Below are positions 18,516 through 30,727 of a stretch of 56,068 nucleotides of DNA, in pieces. Position 1 is the first letter of the stretch. Every line of letters begins with the position of its first letter. The notes below the pieces were generated by a model that worked only from the letters and a program-made list of their open reading frames with translations, was not told where the DNA came from and made no database searches. Made by a program: the position numbers and the translations under genes. This DNA comes from Gammaproteobacteria bacterium (GTDB taxonomy: Bacteria; Pseudomonadota; Gammaproteobacteria; JASBUN01): the NCBI GenBank assembly GCA_030147845.1, contig JASBUN010000030.1, positions 1 through 56,068 on the forward strand. The letters run 5' to 3'.

Positions 18516-19421
18516 TTATTCAGCCAACTCGCCGCTGCGCTCTGCCGCCGTAGCCGCTTTGATATGGATCGGTCCATAGGGCTCTGCCTGCACGAGCTCC
18601 AGCAGCGACTCCTTGATCAGCTCGAGAATGGCTAACAGCGTAACCACCACCCCCATGCGGCCCTCTTGCGGATCAAACAAGGACGTGAAGGCAGTGAAGT
18701 GATCGCCGGCAACTTTGCTGAGCACGATAGACATGCGCTCGCGCACCGAAAGCGGCTCCATCTGGATATGGTGATGCGAAAACATCTCCGCGCGGCGTAA
18801 GACGTCCTTGAACACCAATAGCAGTTCTTTCAGATCGACTTCCGGCTCGACCTTGATTACTCGATGTTCCAGCACTTCGGCGCTGGCCGGGAAAATATCT
18901 CGTTCCAAGCGTGGCAAACCATCGATGTCGGCGGCCGCCTGTTTGAAGCGCTCGTATTCCTGTAAGCGGCGTACCAGCTCGGCGCGCGGATCGTCCTCAT
19001 CACCATCCGCTTCGGCCGGCCGCGGCAATAACATGCGCGACTTGATCTCCGCCAGCATCGCCGCCATAACCAGGTACTCGGCCGCCAGCTCTAGGCGCAA
19101 CTCCTTCATCAGCTCGATATATTCCATGTACTGACGGGTAATTTCAGCGATGGGAATATCGAGAATATCCAGATTCTGGCGCTTGATGAGATACAGCAGC
19201 AGGTCCAGCGGCCCTTCGAACGCTTCCAGAAAAATTTCCAGCGCGTCCGGCGGAATATACAGGTCGTGCGGCAGCGTCATGAACGCTTCGCCATGCACCA
19301 TCGCGAACGGCATTTCGGCCTGCAATGGCGTCGACTCGCTCGAATGCGCCTGATCGGCGTCAGTCAACACTGTGTCCCGGGCACCATCCTCGACGACTTC
19401 CTGGCCGTTCACTTTACTCAT
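18516..19421 (-). CDS. scpA: Segregation and condensation protein A (kleisin)
   Basis: This is the kleisin subunit that bridges the SMC heads. The protein has 301 residues. Family motifs include FEGPLDLLLYLIKRQNLDILDIPIAEITRQYMEY (about residues 68-101), LVMAAMLAEIKSRMLLP near 116, and a C-terminal winged helix with VTLLAILELIKESLLELVQ near 262. The 50-residue N-terminal extension before IPPDALEIF is polar and of unknown role. It lies in trpS-scpA-scpB-rluB on the minus strand, 75 bp after trpS. Confidence 0.96.
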   Translation of the reverse strand: MSKVNGQEVVEDGARDTVLTDADQAHSSESTPLQAEMPFAMVHGEAFMTLPHDLYIPPDALEIFLEAFEGPLDLLLYLIKRQNLDILDIPIAEITRQYMEYIELMKELRLELAAEYLVMAAMLAEIKSRMLLPRPAEADGDEDDPRAELVRRLQEYERFKQAAADIDGLPRLERDIFPASAEVLEHRVIKVEPEVDLKELLLVFKDVLRRAEMFSHHHIQMEPLSVRERMSIVLSKVAGDHFTAFTSLFDPQEGRMGVVVTLLAILELIKESLLELVQAEPYGPIHIKAATAAERSGELAE

Positions 19422-19496
19422 GCCCCATTCCCCTAGCGGTTCTCATCAAACGCGCATTGCGTGGCGCGACGATGTCGAACACTAACGCTACGTTGC

Positions 19497-20720
19497 TTAA
19501 CGATAAGCCAAACCCATAGCCTGGCGTACGTCTTCTAATGTGTCACGTGCAACATCGCGCGCGGCTTCACAACCGTCACTGATAATGTTGCGTACTAACT
19601 TCTCATTGCCGGCAAATTCCCGCGCCCGTTCGCGGATCGGCTCGAGTTCCTTCAAAACCGCATCGATGATCGGCTGTTTACATTCCAGGCAGCCGATACC
19701 GGCGCTGGTGCAGCCGGTCTCGACCCAGGATCTGACTTCCTCGTTTGAATACACTTTGTGTAGCTGCCAAACCGGGCATTTGGCCGGATCACCGGGATCA
19801 GTGCGCCTTACACGCGCCGGGTCGGTCGGCATGGTACGCAGCTTCTGCGTGACAACCTCGGGTTCGTCGCGCAGACCGATGGCATTGTTATAGGATTTTG
19901 ACATTTTCTGTCCATCCAGACCGGGCATCTTCGCCGCCTCGGTGAGTAGCGCCGCAGGTTCGGGAAGAATGCTACGGCTGCCGCCGTCCAGATATCCGTA
20001 CAGGCGTTCGCGATCGCCCATGGTTAGATTTTGCTGCGACTCAAGCAATGCGCGGCCGACATCAAGTGCCTCGTGATCGCCCTGCTCTTGATAGCGTTTG
20101 CGCAATTCCCGGTATAATTTGGCGTTCTTTTTCCCCATTTTTTTGCTGGCCGCCTCGGCCTTGGCCTCGAAATCGGGTTCGCGGCCAAATATGTGATTGA
20201 ACCGCCGCGCGATCTCGCGCGTAAATTCCACATGCGCAACCTGATCTTCCCCCACCGGGACCAAACCGGCCCGATAAATGAGAATATCGGCGCTTTGTAA
20301 CAGCGGATAACCGAGGAACCCAAAGGTGGCTAAATCCCGTTCGCGCAGTTTCTCTTGCTGGTCCTTATAGGTCGGCACACGTTCGAGCCAACCCAGGGGC
20401 GTGATCATGGACAACAACAATTGCAGCTCGGCGTGTTCCGGTACCCGCGACTGGATAAAGAGCTTGGCCGAACCCGGGTTCACCCCGGCCGCCAGCCAAT
20501 CGATCACCATCTCCCAGACGTGACCGGACAGGTCGCGGGTATCCTCGTAATGGGTGGTCAGAGCGTGCCAATCAGCGACGAAAAAAAAGCAGTCATATTC
20601 GTGCTGTAACTTGATCCAGTTTTTGAGTACGCCATGGTAATGGCCCAGGTGCAAGGCACCGGTCGGCCGCATACCGGAAAGTACCCGTTGTTGGGCGCTA
20701 TTCAACGTTCCCCCCTGCAT
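19497..20720 (-). CDS. trpS: Tryptophanyl-tRNA synthetase
   Basis: This class I synthetase charges tRNA-Trp. The 407 residues are longer than the E. coli enzyme, with an inserted lysine-rich segment around residues 195-260 that is common in this subfamily. The HIGH motif is GALHLGHYHG (residues 20-29) and KMSKS is present in LDGQKMSKSYNN near 275. The GVKPR/S-type loop VPVGEDQVAHVEFTREIARR is present. The start is uncertain: ATG 20720 has no ribosome-binding site, whereas an in-frame TTG at 20705 follows an AGGGGGG purine run by about 6 nt and fits the family better. It follows the M50 protease gene by 22 bp. Confidence 0.96.
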   Translation of the reverse strand: MQGGTLNSAQQRVLSGMRPTGALHLGHYHGVLKNWIKLQHEYDCFFFVADWHALTTHYEDTRDLSGHVWEMVIDWLAAGVNPGSAKLFIQSRVPEHAELQLLLSMITPLGWLERVPTYKDQQEKLRERDLATFGFLGYPLLQSADILIYRAGLVPVGEDQVAHVEFTREIARRFNHIFGREPDFEAKAEAASKKMGKKNAKLYRELRKRYQEQGDHEALDVGRALLESQQNLTMGDRERLYGYLDGGSRSILPEPAALLTEAAKMPGLDGQKMSKSYNNAIGLRDEPEVVTQKLRTMPTDPARVRRTDPGDPAKCPVWQLHKVYSNEEVRSWVETGCTSAGIGCLECKQPIIDAVLKELEPIRERAREFAGNEKLVRNIISDGCEAARDVARDTLEDVRQAMGLAYR

Positions 20721-20742
20721 CGGACGTGTGGAAATGACGGTC

Positions 20743-21405
20743 TCACGCGCCGATTCCCGCGATTCTCAACATCATCGACATCAGTCCATTGACCGGCGGC
20801 GCCAAAATGTGGCTGAGAATGCCGGTCGCCAGCAAGCCCAATATGATGAATAACCCATACGGTTCCAGGCGGCTGACTTGCCAGGACGCCGGGCCGGGCA
20901 GCAGCCCGACCAGCACACGGCCACCGTCTAAGGGCGGAATCGGCAACAGGTTCAGCACCATCAGGACCAGATTGATCTGAACGCCGGCGAAACCCGAATA
21001 CACCAAAAACATAAAAGCCGGCGAGGAACTGGAGGCGAGCGTCACCCCTAGTTTGATAATCAACGCCCAAATGATCGCCATGGCTAGATTGGAAAGCGGC
21101 CCGGCCGCCGCCACAATCGCCATGTCGCGTTTCGGATTGCGTAGATTTTCCCAGGTTACCGGCACCGGCTTGGCCCAGCCGAATACGAAACCGCCCGGCA
21201 ACAGGATCATAACCAGGGGTACGAGAATGGTGCCGATCGGATCGATGTGTTTGACCGGATTGAGCGTCAGGCGTCCCAGCATCATGGCGGTCGGATCGCC
21301 CAACATGCGCGCCACCCAACCGTGGGAAACTTCATGCACCGTAATCGCAAACAACACAGGCAGGGCCCAGACGGCAATCTGTTGGATCGTATTGAGTTCC
21401 GGCAT
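20743..21405 (-). CDS. Site-2-protease-like zinc metalloprotease (M50 family)
   Basis: This integral membrane protease has 220 residues from the ATG at 21405; an in-frame ATG at 21435 would add ten residues. The zinc motif HEVSH is in ITVHEVSHGWVARMLGDP (about residue 22) and the third ligand is in PIPPLDGGRVL. At least five hydrophobic segments are visible. Family members cut membrane-embedded substrates; this subgroup, usually adjacent to trpS and scpA, lacks a PDZ domain and has no assigned substrate. A TATAAT hexamer lies only 6 bp before the chosen ATG, which may mean a leaderless transcript. It is upstream of trpS by 22 bp. Confidence 0.9.
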   Translation of the reverse strand: MPELNTIQQIAVWALPVLFAITVHEVSHGWVARMLGDPTAMMLGRLTLNPVKHIDPIGTILVPLVMILLPGGFVFGWAKPVPVTWENLRNPKRDMAIVAAAGPLSNLAMAIIWALIIKLGVTLASSSSPAFMFLVYSGFAGVQINLVLMVLNLLPIPPLDGGRVLVGLLPGPASWQVSRLEPYGLFIILGLLATGILSHILAPPVNGLMSMMLRIAGIGA

Positions 21406-21519
21406 TGACCGATTATACCTGCTCGGTTGCGGCAATCAGAAGCGCTGTACGGGCGCCGCTGAACTGCGTAGAAATGACATAAGAAAATCCATTTTTATAC
21501 ATGTTTTATAATAAAATTT

Positions 21520-21744
21520 TCAGAGATACAGCGTCGCAAATATAGCGCTGCCAAGCGCCAACAAGGCCCAAAATCGTATCCACGGCCAAATCCCGTCGGC
21601 GCCGTATAGCAGCGGCCACAACGGCGTCAGCCAAGCACCCACCGCGCCACGCCCGGCGGCGCGCGCACTATCGCGCATGAGCAGCCACGCGTAGGTCAAC
21701 CCGGCGACGCACAACAATACCAGAGTTATGCCGATACTGCGCAC
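21520..21744 (-). CDS. Small two-helix membrane protein of unknown function
   Basis: The product has 74 residues starting with GTG at 21744, preceded by a strong GAGGAG site with 7 nt spacing, which supports a real gene. Two hydrophobic helices (about 3-23 and 54-74) flank a polar link. It starts 17 bp after the yciO stop on the same strand, so translation as part of that operon is likely. The link contains a GADGIWPWIRFWALL segment rich in Trp. I do not recognise the family. Confidence 0.6.
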   Translation of the reverse strand: MRSIGITLVLLCVAGLTYAWLLMRDSARAAGRGAVGAWLTPLWPLLYGADGIWPWIRFWALLALGSAIFATLYL

Positions 21745-21761
21745 CCACGTGCTCCTCGCTG

Positions 21762-22385
21762 CTAGATCTGAAAGGCCGTGAAATCGCCTTTACCCTGGCG
21801 TATCAGTTGCGGCACACCGTCGACTAGATCTACAACTGTAGTCAAATCGATGCCGCAAGCGCCGCCGTCAATGACCAAGTCGACTTGATGCTGCAAACGA
21901 TCGCGCATTTGCTCGGGATCGCTCATCGGCAAGTCTCGACCCGGCAACAGCAAGGTCGAGCTCAGCAGCGGCTCATTCAGCTCCGTCAGCAAGGCCTGAG
22001 CGATCGTATTATGCGGCACCCGTATACCAATGGTCTTGCGCTTGGAGTGCTGCAAACGACGCGGTACCTCGTGCGTCGCCTTGAACACGAACGTAAAAGG
22101 ACCTGGCGTCAACGCCTTCAATAAGCGATAGGCGCTATTGTCGACTTTGGCATAGGTGGAAATTTCTGATAGATCACGACAAACCAAAGTGAAATTGTGT
22201 TTATCACCGAGATCGCGAATATGTCGTATGCGATCGAGCGGCGCCTTGGCGCCGATAACGCAGCCAAGTGCATAGCTGGAGTCGGTCGGATAAACGATCA
22301 CCGCGCCGTCGCGTAGCAACTCTACCGCGCGATGAACCAGTCGCGGTTGCGGATTGTCTGGATGGATTTTGAAATACTGACTCAT
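21762..22385 (-). CDS. yciO: YciO/YrdC/Sua5-family putative RNA-modification protein
   Basis: The 207-residue protein closely resembles E. coli YciO from memory: MSQYFKIHPDNPQPRLVHRA at the start, VIVYPTDSSYALGC near 29, NFTLVCRDLSE near 64, KRKTIGIRVPHNTIAQALL near 115. YrdC-fold proteins bind ATP and RNA; TsaC makes threonylcarbamoyl-AMP for t6A37, but the YciO branch is only partly characterised. The K/R/S positions of the nucleotide pocket look present. It belongs to the rnm-yciO-M50-trpS-scpAB neighbourhood. The rnm stop lies 216 bp upstream, so it may have its own promoter. Confidence 0.93.
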   Translation of the reverse strand: MSQYFKIHPDNPQPRLVHRAVELLRDGAVIVYPTDSSYALGCVIGAKAPLDRIRHIRDLGDKHNFTLVCRDLSEISTYAKVDNSAYRLLKALTPGPFTFVFKATHEVPRRLQHSKRKTIGIRVPHNTIAQALLTELNEPLLSSTLLLPGRDLPMSDPEQMRDRLQHQVDLVIDGGACGIDLTTVVDLVDGVPQLIRQGKGDFTAFQI

Positions 22386-22601
22386 ACACCGATCAATCGA
22401 CAGGGGAAACCTGCATGGCGCCGTAGCGACACGTACCCGTCCTCTACCTTGCCACTACCGATATAGCAGATTATTGCCCCACGCGGCGCCAGGCAGAGTT
22501 GAAAAACGGCTCGAAATGCTCATTTACCGATGGGCAAAGTGCGCTTTCTCGCGATTTTCGGCCTTGTTCGGCATCCACCGGCAGATCTTTGCGACCAGCG
22601 G

Positions 22602-23468
22602 TCAGCCGGTAGCGGCGGATAATGCCGGCCCGGTCCAAGCCGCGCTTTCCCAAATGGGCTTACAGCCGCCGGGAAGCGACGGCAGTCTTCCGAGCTCGAT
22701 CCACGGATTCTCCGGTCCGTGATAATCCGAACCGACCGACGCCGATAATCCGTGACGACGCGCGTACCCCGCCATCGCCTGACATTGGTCGGCGCTGTGG
22801 CTTCCGGTCACGACCTCGATACCCTCGCCGCCGAGTTCCATAAATTCACCGATCAGGCGGCGCAACTTAGTGGCCGTCAATCCATAACGCGCTGGATGCG
22901 CAATAACCGCCTGTCCACCGGCGCCACGGATCCACGCCACAGCTTGCTCGAGCGTGGACCAACGTCCGGAGACGTAACCCGGCTTGCCGTTGACCAAAAA
23001 ACGCTTGAATACTTCCCGCAGATTGGACGCATGCCCGCGTTCGACCAAAAAATGGGCGAAATGGGTGCGCCCGACGATGCGGCCCTTGGCGTAACCGCGG
23101 GCGCCTTCATAAGCCCCTGGCACACCGGCCTTGGCCAAGCGGAGTCCAATTTCCTCGGCGCGCCAGTCACGGAATTCGCGCAACCCATCCAGTCCTGCGC
23201 ACAACGCTTCGTGCGCCGGATCGGTATTCAACCCGACCACGTGAATGGTATGACTGTTCCAACTCACTGATACCTCGACGCCGGGCACCAAGTGCAGCCC
23301 GTGCACCGCGGCCGCTTGCGCGGCTTCACCGAGCCCGGCCGTGGTATCGTGGTCGGTCAATGCCAACACGCCTACGCCGGCCGCGTGGGCACGCTGTACC
23401 AGCGCTGCGGGTGCCATAGTGCCGTCCGACGCGGTAGAATGGGTATGCAGATCGTACTTGATTGACAT
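22602..23468 (-). CDS. rnm: PHP-domain phosphoesterase (Rnm/TrpH/YciV type)
   Basis: The 288-residue protein starts at the ATG at 23468; 29 upstream in-frame codons are not family-like. The PHP metal site begins at KYDLHTHSTASDGTM (residues 4-18), with further ligands in LTDHDTTAGL (about 41) and SVGSDYHGPENPW (about 252). Members hydrolyse 3',5'-bisphosphonucleotides and act as 5'-3' exoribonucleases that finish 5S rRNA 5' ends. The gene is next to yciO and trpS, an arrangement seen in many gammaproteobacteria, and is divergent from yciB. Confidence 0.92.
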   Translation of the reverse strand: MSIKYDLHTHSTASDGTMAPAALVQRAHAAGVGVLALTDHDTTAGLGEAAQAAAVHGLHLVPGVEVSVSWNSHTIHVVGLNTDPAHEALCAGLDGLREFRDWRAEEIGLRLAKAGVPGAYEGARGYAKGRIVGRTHFAHFLVERGHASNLREVFKRFLVNGKPGYVSGRWSTLEQAVAWIRGAGGQAVIAHPARYGLTATKLRRLIGEFMELGGEGIEVVTGSHSADQCQAMAGYARRHGLSASVGSDYHGPENPWIELGRLPSLPGGCKPIWESAAWTGPALSAATG

Positions 23469-23672
23469 CCGGCGCATTCTAGCCGATGTGCGGGCATTTG
23501 TCGTCGCCGATGCACCCATACGGAGTCGTCGCCGGGCGGAGAAATCGCGGCTCACTTGATTATAAGTAGGATGTACGCGACATTATGGCCAGCCGAAAAC
23601 TGCGCACTGAAACGACTCCAACCGGTCTTGATCACGCGCCCCGAACCCTATAGCTCAAGCACGCGGATGCCG

Positions 23673-24233
23673 ATGAAATTCCTAGTTGATTTCTTCCCGA
23701 TAATCATATTTTACGCCGCCTATAAATTCAGCGGTAACGACATTTTCATCGCGACCGGCGCTGCCATCGCCGCCACCGTGCTGCAAGTAGCATTCTCCTG
23801 GTTCAAGTTTCGGCGCGTGGAAAAAATGCACCTGATCACCGCCGTCCTGCTAATCGTGTTCGGTGGTCTTACCATCGCCCTGCACGACCCGCTGTTCATC
23901 AAGTGGAAAGTGAGTGTGGTCAACTGGCTGTTCGGCGCCGTGTTTTTGGGTAGCGAATTTATTGGCAAAAAAAATCTCATCGAACGTATGATGAGCACCA
24001 CGATCACCGTATCCAAACCCATTTGGCTGCGTCTAAACATGAGTTGGGTCATTTTCTTCTTCGCCGTCGGATTCGCGAATCTGTATGTGTTCAAGCATTA
24101 CGATCAGAACACATGGGTGAATTTTAAAGTTTACGGCCTGCTCGGATTGACCGTATTGCTGGTCATCGGGCAGGCGTTCTATCTGGCCCGGCATATCAAA
24201 CCAGAACAACAAATCGAAGAGAATGACTCCTGA
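23673..24233 (+). CDS. yciB: Inner-membrane septation protein A
   Basis: The 186-residue protein has about five transmembrane helices: [56 protein letters not shown], a fourth with [17 protein letters not shown], and [18 protein letters not shown]. Motifs [18 protein letters not shown] and [11 protein letters not shown] are characteristic. It affects envelope synthesis and septation. The start is the ATG at 23673; the longer frame from 23556 is unsupported and begins in the divergent rnm promoter region. Its stop overlaps the yciI start by one base (TGATG). Confidence 0.95.
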   Translation: MKFLVDFFPIIIFYAAYKFSGNDIFIATGAAIAATVLQVAFSWFKFRRVEKMHLITAVLLIVFGGLTIALHDPLFIKWKVSVVNWLFGAVFLGSEFIGKKNLIERMMSTTITVSKPIWLRLNMSWVIFFFAVGFANLYVFKHYDQNTWVNFKVYGLLGLTVLLVIGQAFYLARHIKPEQQIEENDS

Positions 24234-24532
24234 TGCTATACGCGATTATCGCCACCGACATCGACAACAGCCTGGAGCGTCGCCAGCAAGCACGGCCGGC
24301 TCACCTACAGCGTCTGCAACAACTCATGGATGATGGCCGGCTTATCTTAGCGGGCCCACATCCGCATATCGACAGCGACGACCCGGGTCCGGCGGGGTTC
24401 AGTGGCAGCCTGGTAGTGGCCGAATTTTCTTCGCTGGATGACGCCCGCCGCTGGGCCGACGCCGACCCTTACGTGCAAGCTGGTGTCTACGCCCGCGTCG
24501 AGGTCAAACCGTTCAAAAAGGTATTCCCCTGA
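24233..24532 (+). CDS. yciI: YciI-family protein
   Basis: The 99-residue ferredoxin-like alpha+beta protein has the family pattern [10 protein letters not shown], then the invariant His-containing [12 protein letters not shown], and [19 protein letters not shown], which forms the core. [19 protein letters not shown] is the conserved C-terminal helix. YciI relatives have weak hydrolase or dehalogenase-like chemistry through the His-Asp dyad; the biological role is unknown. It overlaps yciB (1 nt) and bolA (1 nt), so the three are translationally coupled. Confidence 0.93.
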   Translation: MLYAIIATDIDNSLERRQQARPAHLQRLQQLMDDGRLILAGPHPHIDSDDPGPAGFSGSLVVAEFSSLDDARRWADADPYVQAGVYARVEVKPFKKVFP

Positions 24533-24810
24533 TGAGTGGCACAGAACGTGTAAGCATGATCCGTGAGCGTCTGAGCAATGCGCTTGCGCCAATCTCGATT
24601 GATATTGTCGATGACAGTCACAAGCACGCCGGCCATCCTGGTGCGCGCGCGGGTGGTGGCCACTTCAATGTCCGTGTGGTGTCCGCTGCGTTCGAGGGCA
24701 AGAGTTTGATCGAACGCCATCGCCTGGTGTATGCCGCACTGGGCGACGCCATGCGCGCCGAAATTCATGCGCTGAGCATTGACGCCAAGACCCCGGCAGA
24801 GGCGTCCTGA
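24532..24810 (+). CDS. bolA: BolA-family protein
   Basis: The 92-residue protein has the BolA fold: SMIRERLSNALAPISIDIVDDS, then HKHAGHPGARAGGGHFNVRVVSAAFEGKSLIERHRLVY. The conserved HxGH-like segment and the His in FNVRV pair with monothiol glutaredoxins to bind a 2Fe-2S cluster. It may also regulate transcription. It starts on the last base of yciI and ends 1 nt before the TTG start of the parvulin gene. The same four-gene order (yciB-yciI-bolA-parvulin) recurs in gammaproteobacteria. Confidence 0.95.
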   Translation: MSGTERVSMIRERLSNALAPISIDIVDDSHKHAGHPGARAGGGHFNVRVVSAAFEGKSLIERHRLVYAALGDAMRAEIHALSIDAKTPAEAS

Positions 24811-24811
24811 C

Positions 24812-25744
24812 TTGCGCCCTGCGCGCCGGCTTTCCGGCTTAGCGGTCGTCATCGCGGCCCTGCTTCTGCACGGTTGCGAGCGCGGTCCAAGCACAGCCGA
24901 TACGGCCGCCAAGAACACCGCGGGCGGCAACAAAACTACGTCTGCAAAACCTTTATCGGCATTGCCCGCCGACACCATAACCGTCGTCAACGGTCAGGCC
25001 ATTACCCAAAATATGCTTGCGCTCTACAAACAGGCCCGGACACAGCAAGAACCACACGCCGCCACCGACCGTCAAAACCTAGTCAATGAAATGATCAATC
25101 TGGTGTTATTGGCGCAGAGCGCGGAAAAAGCCGGCATGGCCAACGACCCGAGCATGCAACGGCAACTTGAATTTCAACGCACCAATCTGTTAGCGGCCGC
25201 CATGGTCGATAAACTGCTAGCGGGCATGCGCATCAGCGATAGTGACGTCCAGGCGGCCTACGATGCACAGTACAAAAACCATGTACGTCGCGAATACAAG
25301 ACGCGCAATATTCTGGTCAGCACCCGTGCCGACGCCCTTGCCGTTATTTCGGCCTTAGAAAAAGGCGCTGACTTTGCCCAACTCGCTCGCGAAAAATCCA
25401 TTGGTCCGGCGGCCGGTTCGGGTGGCGCGTTACAATGGTTCCAGCCCAAAGACGTGCTGCCGCAATTCGCAAACGCGGTAGCCGCGTTGCCTAACGGCCA
25501 GTACTCCCGCACGCCGGTAAAAACTCGCTATGGGTGGAATGTCATTCTCCGCGAGGACGCGCGCGACATACCACCACCACCGATCGCCGACGTGGCGTCC
25601 CAATTACGCGTCGAGATAGCCCGCGATCGACTTGATCGCCATATTGATGAATTACGCCGTCACGCCGAAATCAACAACCAGTCACCACTCAAAAACAGCA
25701 GCGGCGTTACCAGTACCCCCGATCCGCGTGCGACCAAACGCTAG
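24812..25744 (+). CDS. Parvulin-type peptidyl-prolyl cis-trans isomerase, probable lipoprotein
   Basis: The protein has 310 residues from a TTG at 24812 that follows an AGAGG site by 9 nt; another in-frame TTG at 24779 overlaps bolA. A lipoprotein signal is visible: RRLSGLAVVIAALLLHGC, with Cys as the acylated residue, so it is likely anchored in the periplasmic membrane face. Residues about 55-165 are a SurA/PpiD-like N-domain (TVVNGQAITQNMLALYK). A rotamase domain follows at about 175-270 with REYKTRNILVSTRADALAV, GADFAQLAREKSIGPAAGSGGALQWF and VKTRYGWNVILREDAR. It probably helps fold outer-membrane or secreted proteins. Confidence 0.9.
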   Translation: MRPARRLSGLAVVIAALLLHGCERGPSTADTAAKNTAGGNKTTSAKPLSALPADTITVVNGQAITQNMLALYKQARTQQEPHAATDRQNLVNEMINLVLLAQSAEKAGMANDPSMQRQLEFQRTNLLAAAMVDKLLAGMRISDSDVQAAYDAQYKNHVRREYKTRNILVSTRADALAVISALEKGADFAQLAREKSIGPAAGSGGALQWFQPKDVLPQFANAVAALPNGQYSRTPVKTRYGWNVILREDARDIPPPPIADVASQLRVEIARDRLDRHIDELRRHAEINNQSPLKNSSGVTSTPDPRATKR

Positions 25745-25804
25745 TCTTATGCCGTTTCCTCAATGAGGTAAGCACACATCGACAGATCTCGGCGGTGCTT
25801 CACA

Positions 25805-27715
25805 TCAACCGGATTCGTCGACCGCGTCGCGTAACAGCTTCGGTTCGCCGAGCCAATTTCCTTGACCGTAGTCGACGCCAATATCGGCGAGTTTATCCAT
25901 CACATCCTTGCTGTCGACATATTCGGCGATGGTTTTCAGACCCATCACATGTCCGATGTGATTGATCGAACCGACCAGAGCAAAGTTAACCGGATCGTAG
26001 CTCATCTCCTTGATAAAACCGCCATCAATCTTGATGTAGTCCACCGGGAGATTCTTCAAGTAGCCGAAGGAACTGACACCGCTGCCGAAATCGTCCAAGG
26101 AAAAGCTACACCCCATCTCGCGAAATCGCGCAATAAAACTGCGTGCTTGCGTGAAATTGGAAATAGCCGCAGTCTCGGTAATCTCAAAAATAATCGACGG
26201 CGGCAAGTCCGGATACGCGGCGAATTGCTCTTGTACATACTCCAACGTGCGCTCGTCACCGAGCGATTGACCGGAGAGATTAATCGCGAAGCGCTTAAGC
26301 GGGAGGTCTTGCTGCTGACGCCGCCGACGCACGTAATCGCTGATCAGTGCGAACGCATTGCTGATCACCCAACGATCTAAATCGGTGATCATATTGTAAC
26401 GCTCCGCAGCAAGAATATATTCCATCGGCAGTACCAGTTCGCCAGGAGCCCCAAGCATGCGCAGCAATACCTCGTAACGCCGCTCCGCACCAACGGCGGC
26501 TTGCAGAGGTACGATTTCTTGCGCGAAAAGCACGAAACGATTCTCGGAATAAGCCTCAGTGATACGATGCAGCCATTGCATCTCACCATGGCGCTTGAGC
26601 ATGGCATCATCGTCAGCGGAATAGGCGTGCACCCGGTTGCCACCTTTTTCCTTGGCCATATAACAGGCCGAATCCGCAAAGCTGAGAATTTGCGTAAGCG
26701 AGCTGGAAACCTGATCGATCGCCACCACCCCTACACTGACCGCGATTTCGAACGTCTTTTCCTCCCAGGAAAACCGATAGCGCTTGATTGCGCCGATAAG
26801 CTGATCGGCCAACGTCACCGCTTCTTCCAAGAAACAGTCTTGCAGCAGAATGCCGAATTCGTCGCCGCCGAGACGCGCCAAGGTATCGGTCTCGCGCACA
26901 CGCGGTCCCAACAGCGTGGCGACCTCGCGTAATAAATTATCGCCGGCGATATGTCCGCAGGTATCATTGACCACCTTAAATTGGTCAAGATCCAGATAAC
27001 ACAATACGTGACTGCGTTGCTCGGTGCGGGCGGACTCAATCGCGTTGTTGACGCGATGCTCGAATTCACGCCGGCCGCACAATCCGGTGAGGTCATCGTG
27101 CGTGGCTTGGTAGGATAGACGTTGCGACATCTCGCGCGTTTTGGCTACGTCCTGCAGCACCACCACGGCTCCGAAGACTTGCCCGTCGGCGTCGCGCATG
27201 GGCGCCACCGACACGTTTACCGGCTGTCGCCGGCCATTACGATGCAGCAGGCACAAATCATCGCCGATTGCGATGGCACCGTCCGCCCGCAATCCGAGCG
27301 CAATAAAATCGGTCACCCGGTCGCCGCTCGACTCGTCGATAATAACCAGCACGTCGTCAACGCGCCGGCCCTGCAATCCCAACTGACTCCAACCGGTCAG
27401 ACGTTCAGCCACCGGATTGAGATATTGCACGGTTCCGTGGACATCTGTGGTAAGCACGCCATCGGCAACGGAGTCGAGTGTCACCACCGCACGCTCGCGC
27501 TCCAGGTATAATTCGGCACTGTTGCGTGATGCTCGCGCCCGTAGATAGCGCCAGCGTATCGCGTAGGCAATCAGCGCCAACGCCAACCCTAATGCTAAGC
27601 CGAATACGAACATCCACATCAGCGTTGCTGCCGATCGACGATCGACGTCAGCGCGTGCTCTATGGCGCGCGCTCGTCGGCGAAAATTTACAACGATGCTG
27701 ATCATTGTTTGGCAA
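25805..27715 (-). CDS. PAS-GGDEF-EAL membrane protein (cyclic-di-GMP turnover)
   Basis: The 636-residue protein has a single transmembrane helix (LMWMFVFGLALGLALALIAYAI, about 32-53), a PAS domain (about 75-195, LDSVADGVLTTDVHGTVQYL), a GGDEF domain (about 205-370, HDDLTGLCGRREFE) and an EAL domain (about 385-636). The cyclase motif is RLGGDEF with an RETD I-site just before it. The EAL signature is EVLLRM, which keeps the essential Glu, and other catalytic residues look intact (INLSGQ, FEITET, DDFGSG, KIDGGF, final QG). It may therefore carry both activities or use one. It is the last gene of the smc-zipA-ligA strand, 67 bp after ligA. Confidence 0.93.
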   Translation of the reverse strand: MPNNDQHRCKFSPTSARHRARADVDRRSAATLMWMFVFGLALGLALALIAYAIRWRYLRARASRNSAELYLERERAVVTLDSVADGVLTTDVHGTVQYLNPVAERLTGWSQLGLQGRRVDDVLVIIDESSGDRVTDFIALGLRADGAIAIGDDLCLLHRNGRRQPVNVSVAPMRDADGQVFGAVVVLQDVAKTREMSQRLSYQATHDDLTGLCGRREFEHRVNNAIESARTEQRSHVLCYLDLDQFKVVNDTCGHIAGDNLLREVATLLGPRVRETDTLARLGGDEFGILLQDCFLEEAVTLADQLIGAIKRYRFSWEEKTFEIAVSVGVVAIDQVSSSLTQILSFADSACYMAKEKGGNRVHAYSADDDAMLKRHGEMQWLHRITEAYSENRFVLFAQEIVPLQAAVGAERRYEVLLRMLGAPGELVLPMEYILAAERYNMITDLDRWVISNAFALISDYVRRRRQQQDLPLKRFAINLSGQSLGDERTLEYVQEQFAAYPDLPPSIIFEITETAAISNFTQARSFIARFREMGCSFSLDDFGSGVSSFGYLKNLPVDYIKIDGGFIKEMSYDPVNFALVGSINHIGHVMGLKTIAEYVDSKDVMDKLADIGVDYGQGNWLGEPKLLRDAVDESG

Positions 27716-27782
27716 ATGGTCCGGTATTGATGAAGCAACTCAGCGGGGAACGATCGACATCGCACGCAGCGACGGCAAAATA

Positions 27783-30670
<2,888 letters not shown>

Positions 30671-30727
30671 GCCCGATCGTTGTGCAATCCCGCAGCAGCC
30701 ACGGTCGGCTGCCGCCAGGGATGGTGG

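Noticed and set aside
22386..22601. Small plus-strand open frame near the rnm stop
   Set aside because: It overlaps the 3' end of rnm on the other strand and is not family-like; the gap between rnm and yciO shows no other feature.
25770..25800. AAGCAC/GTGCTT inverted repeat between the parvulin and EAL genes as terminator
   Set aside because: The loop is 19 nt and no T run follows; too weak to call.
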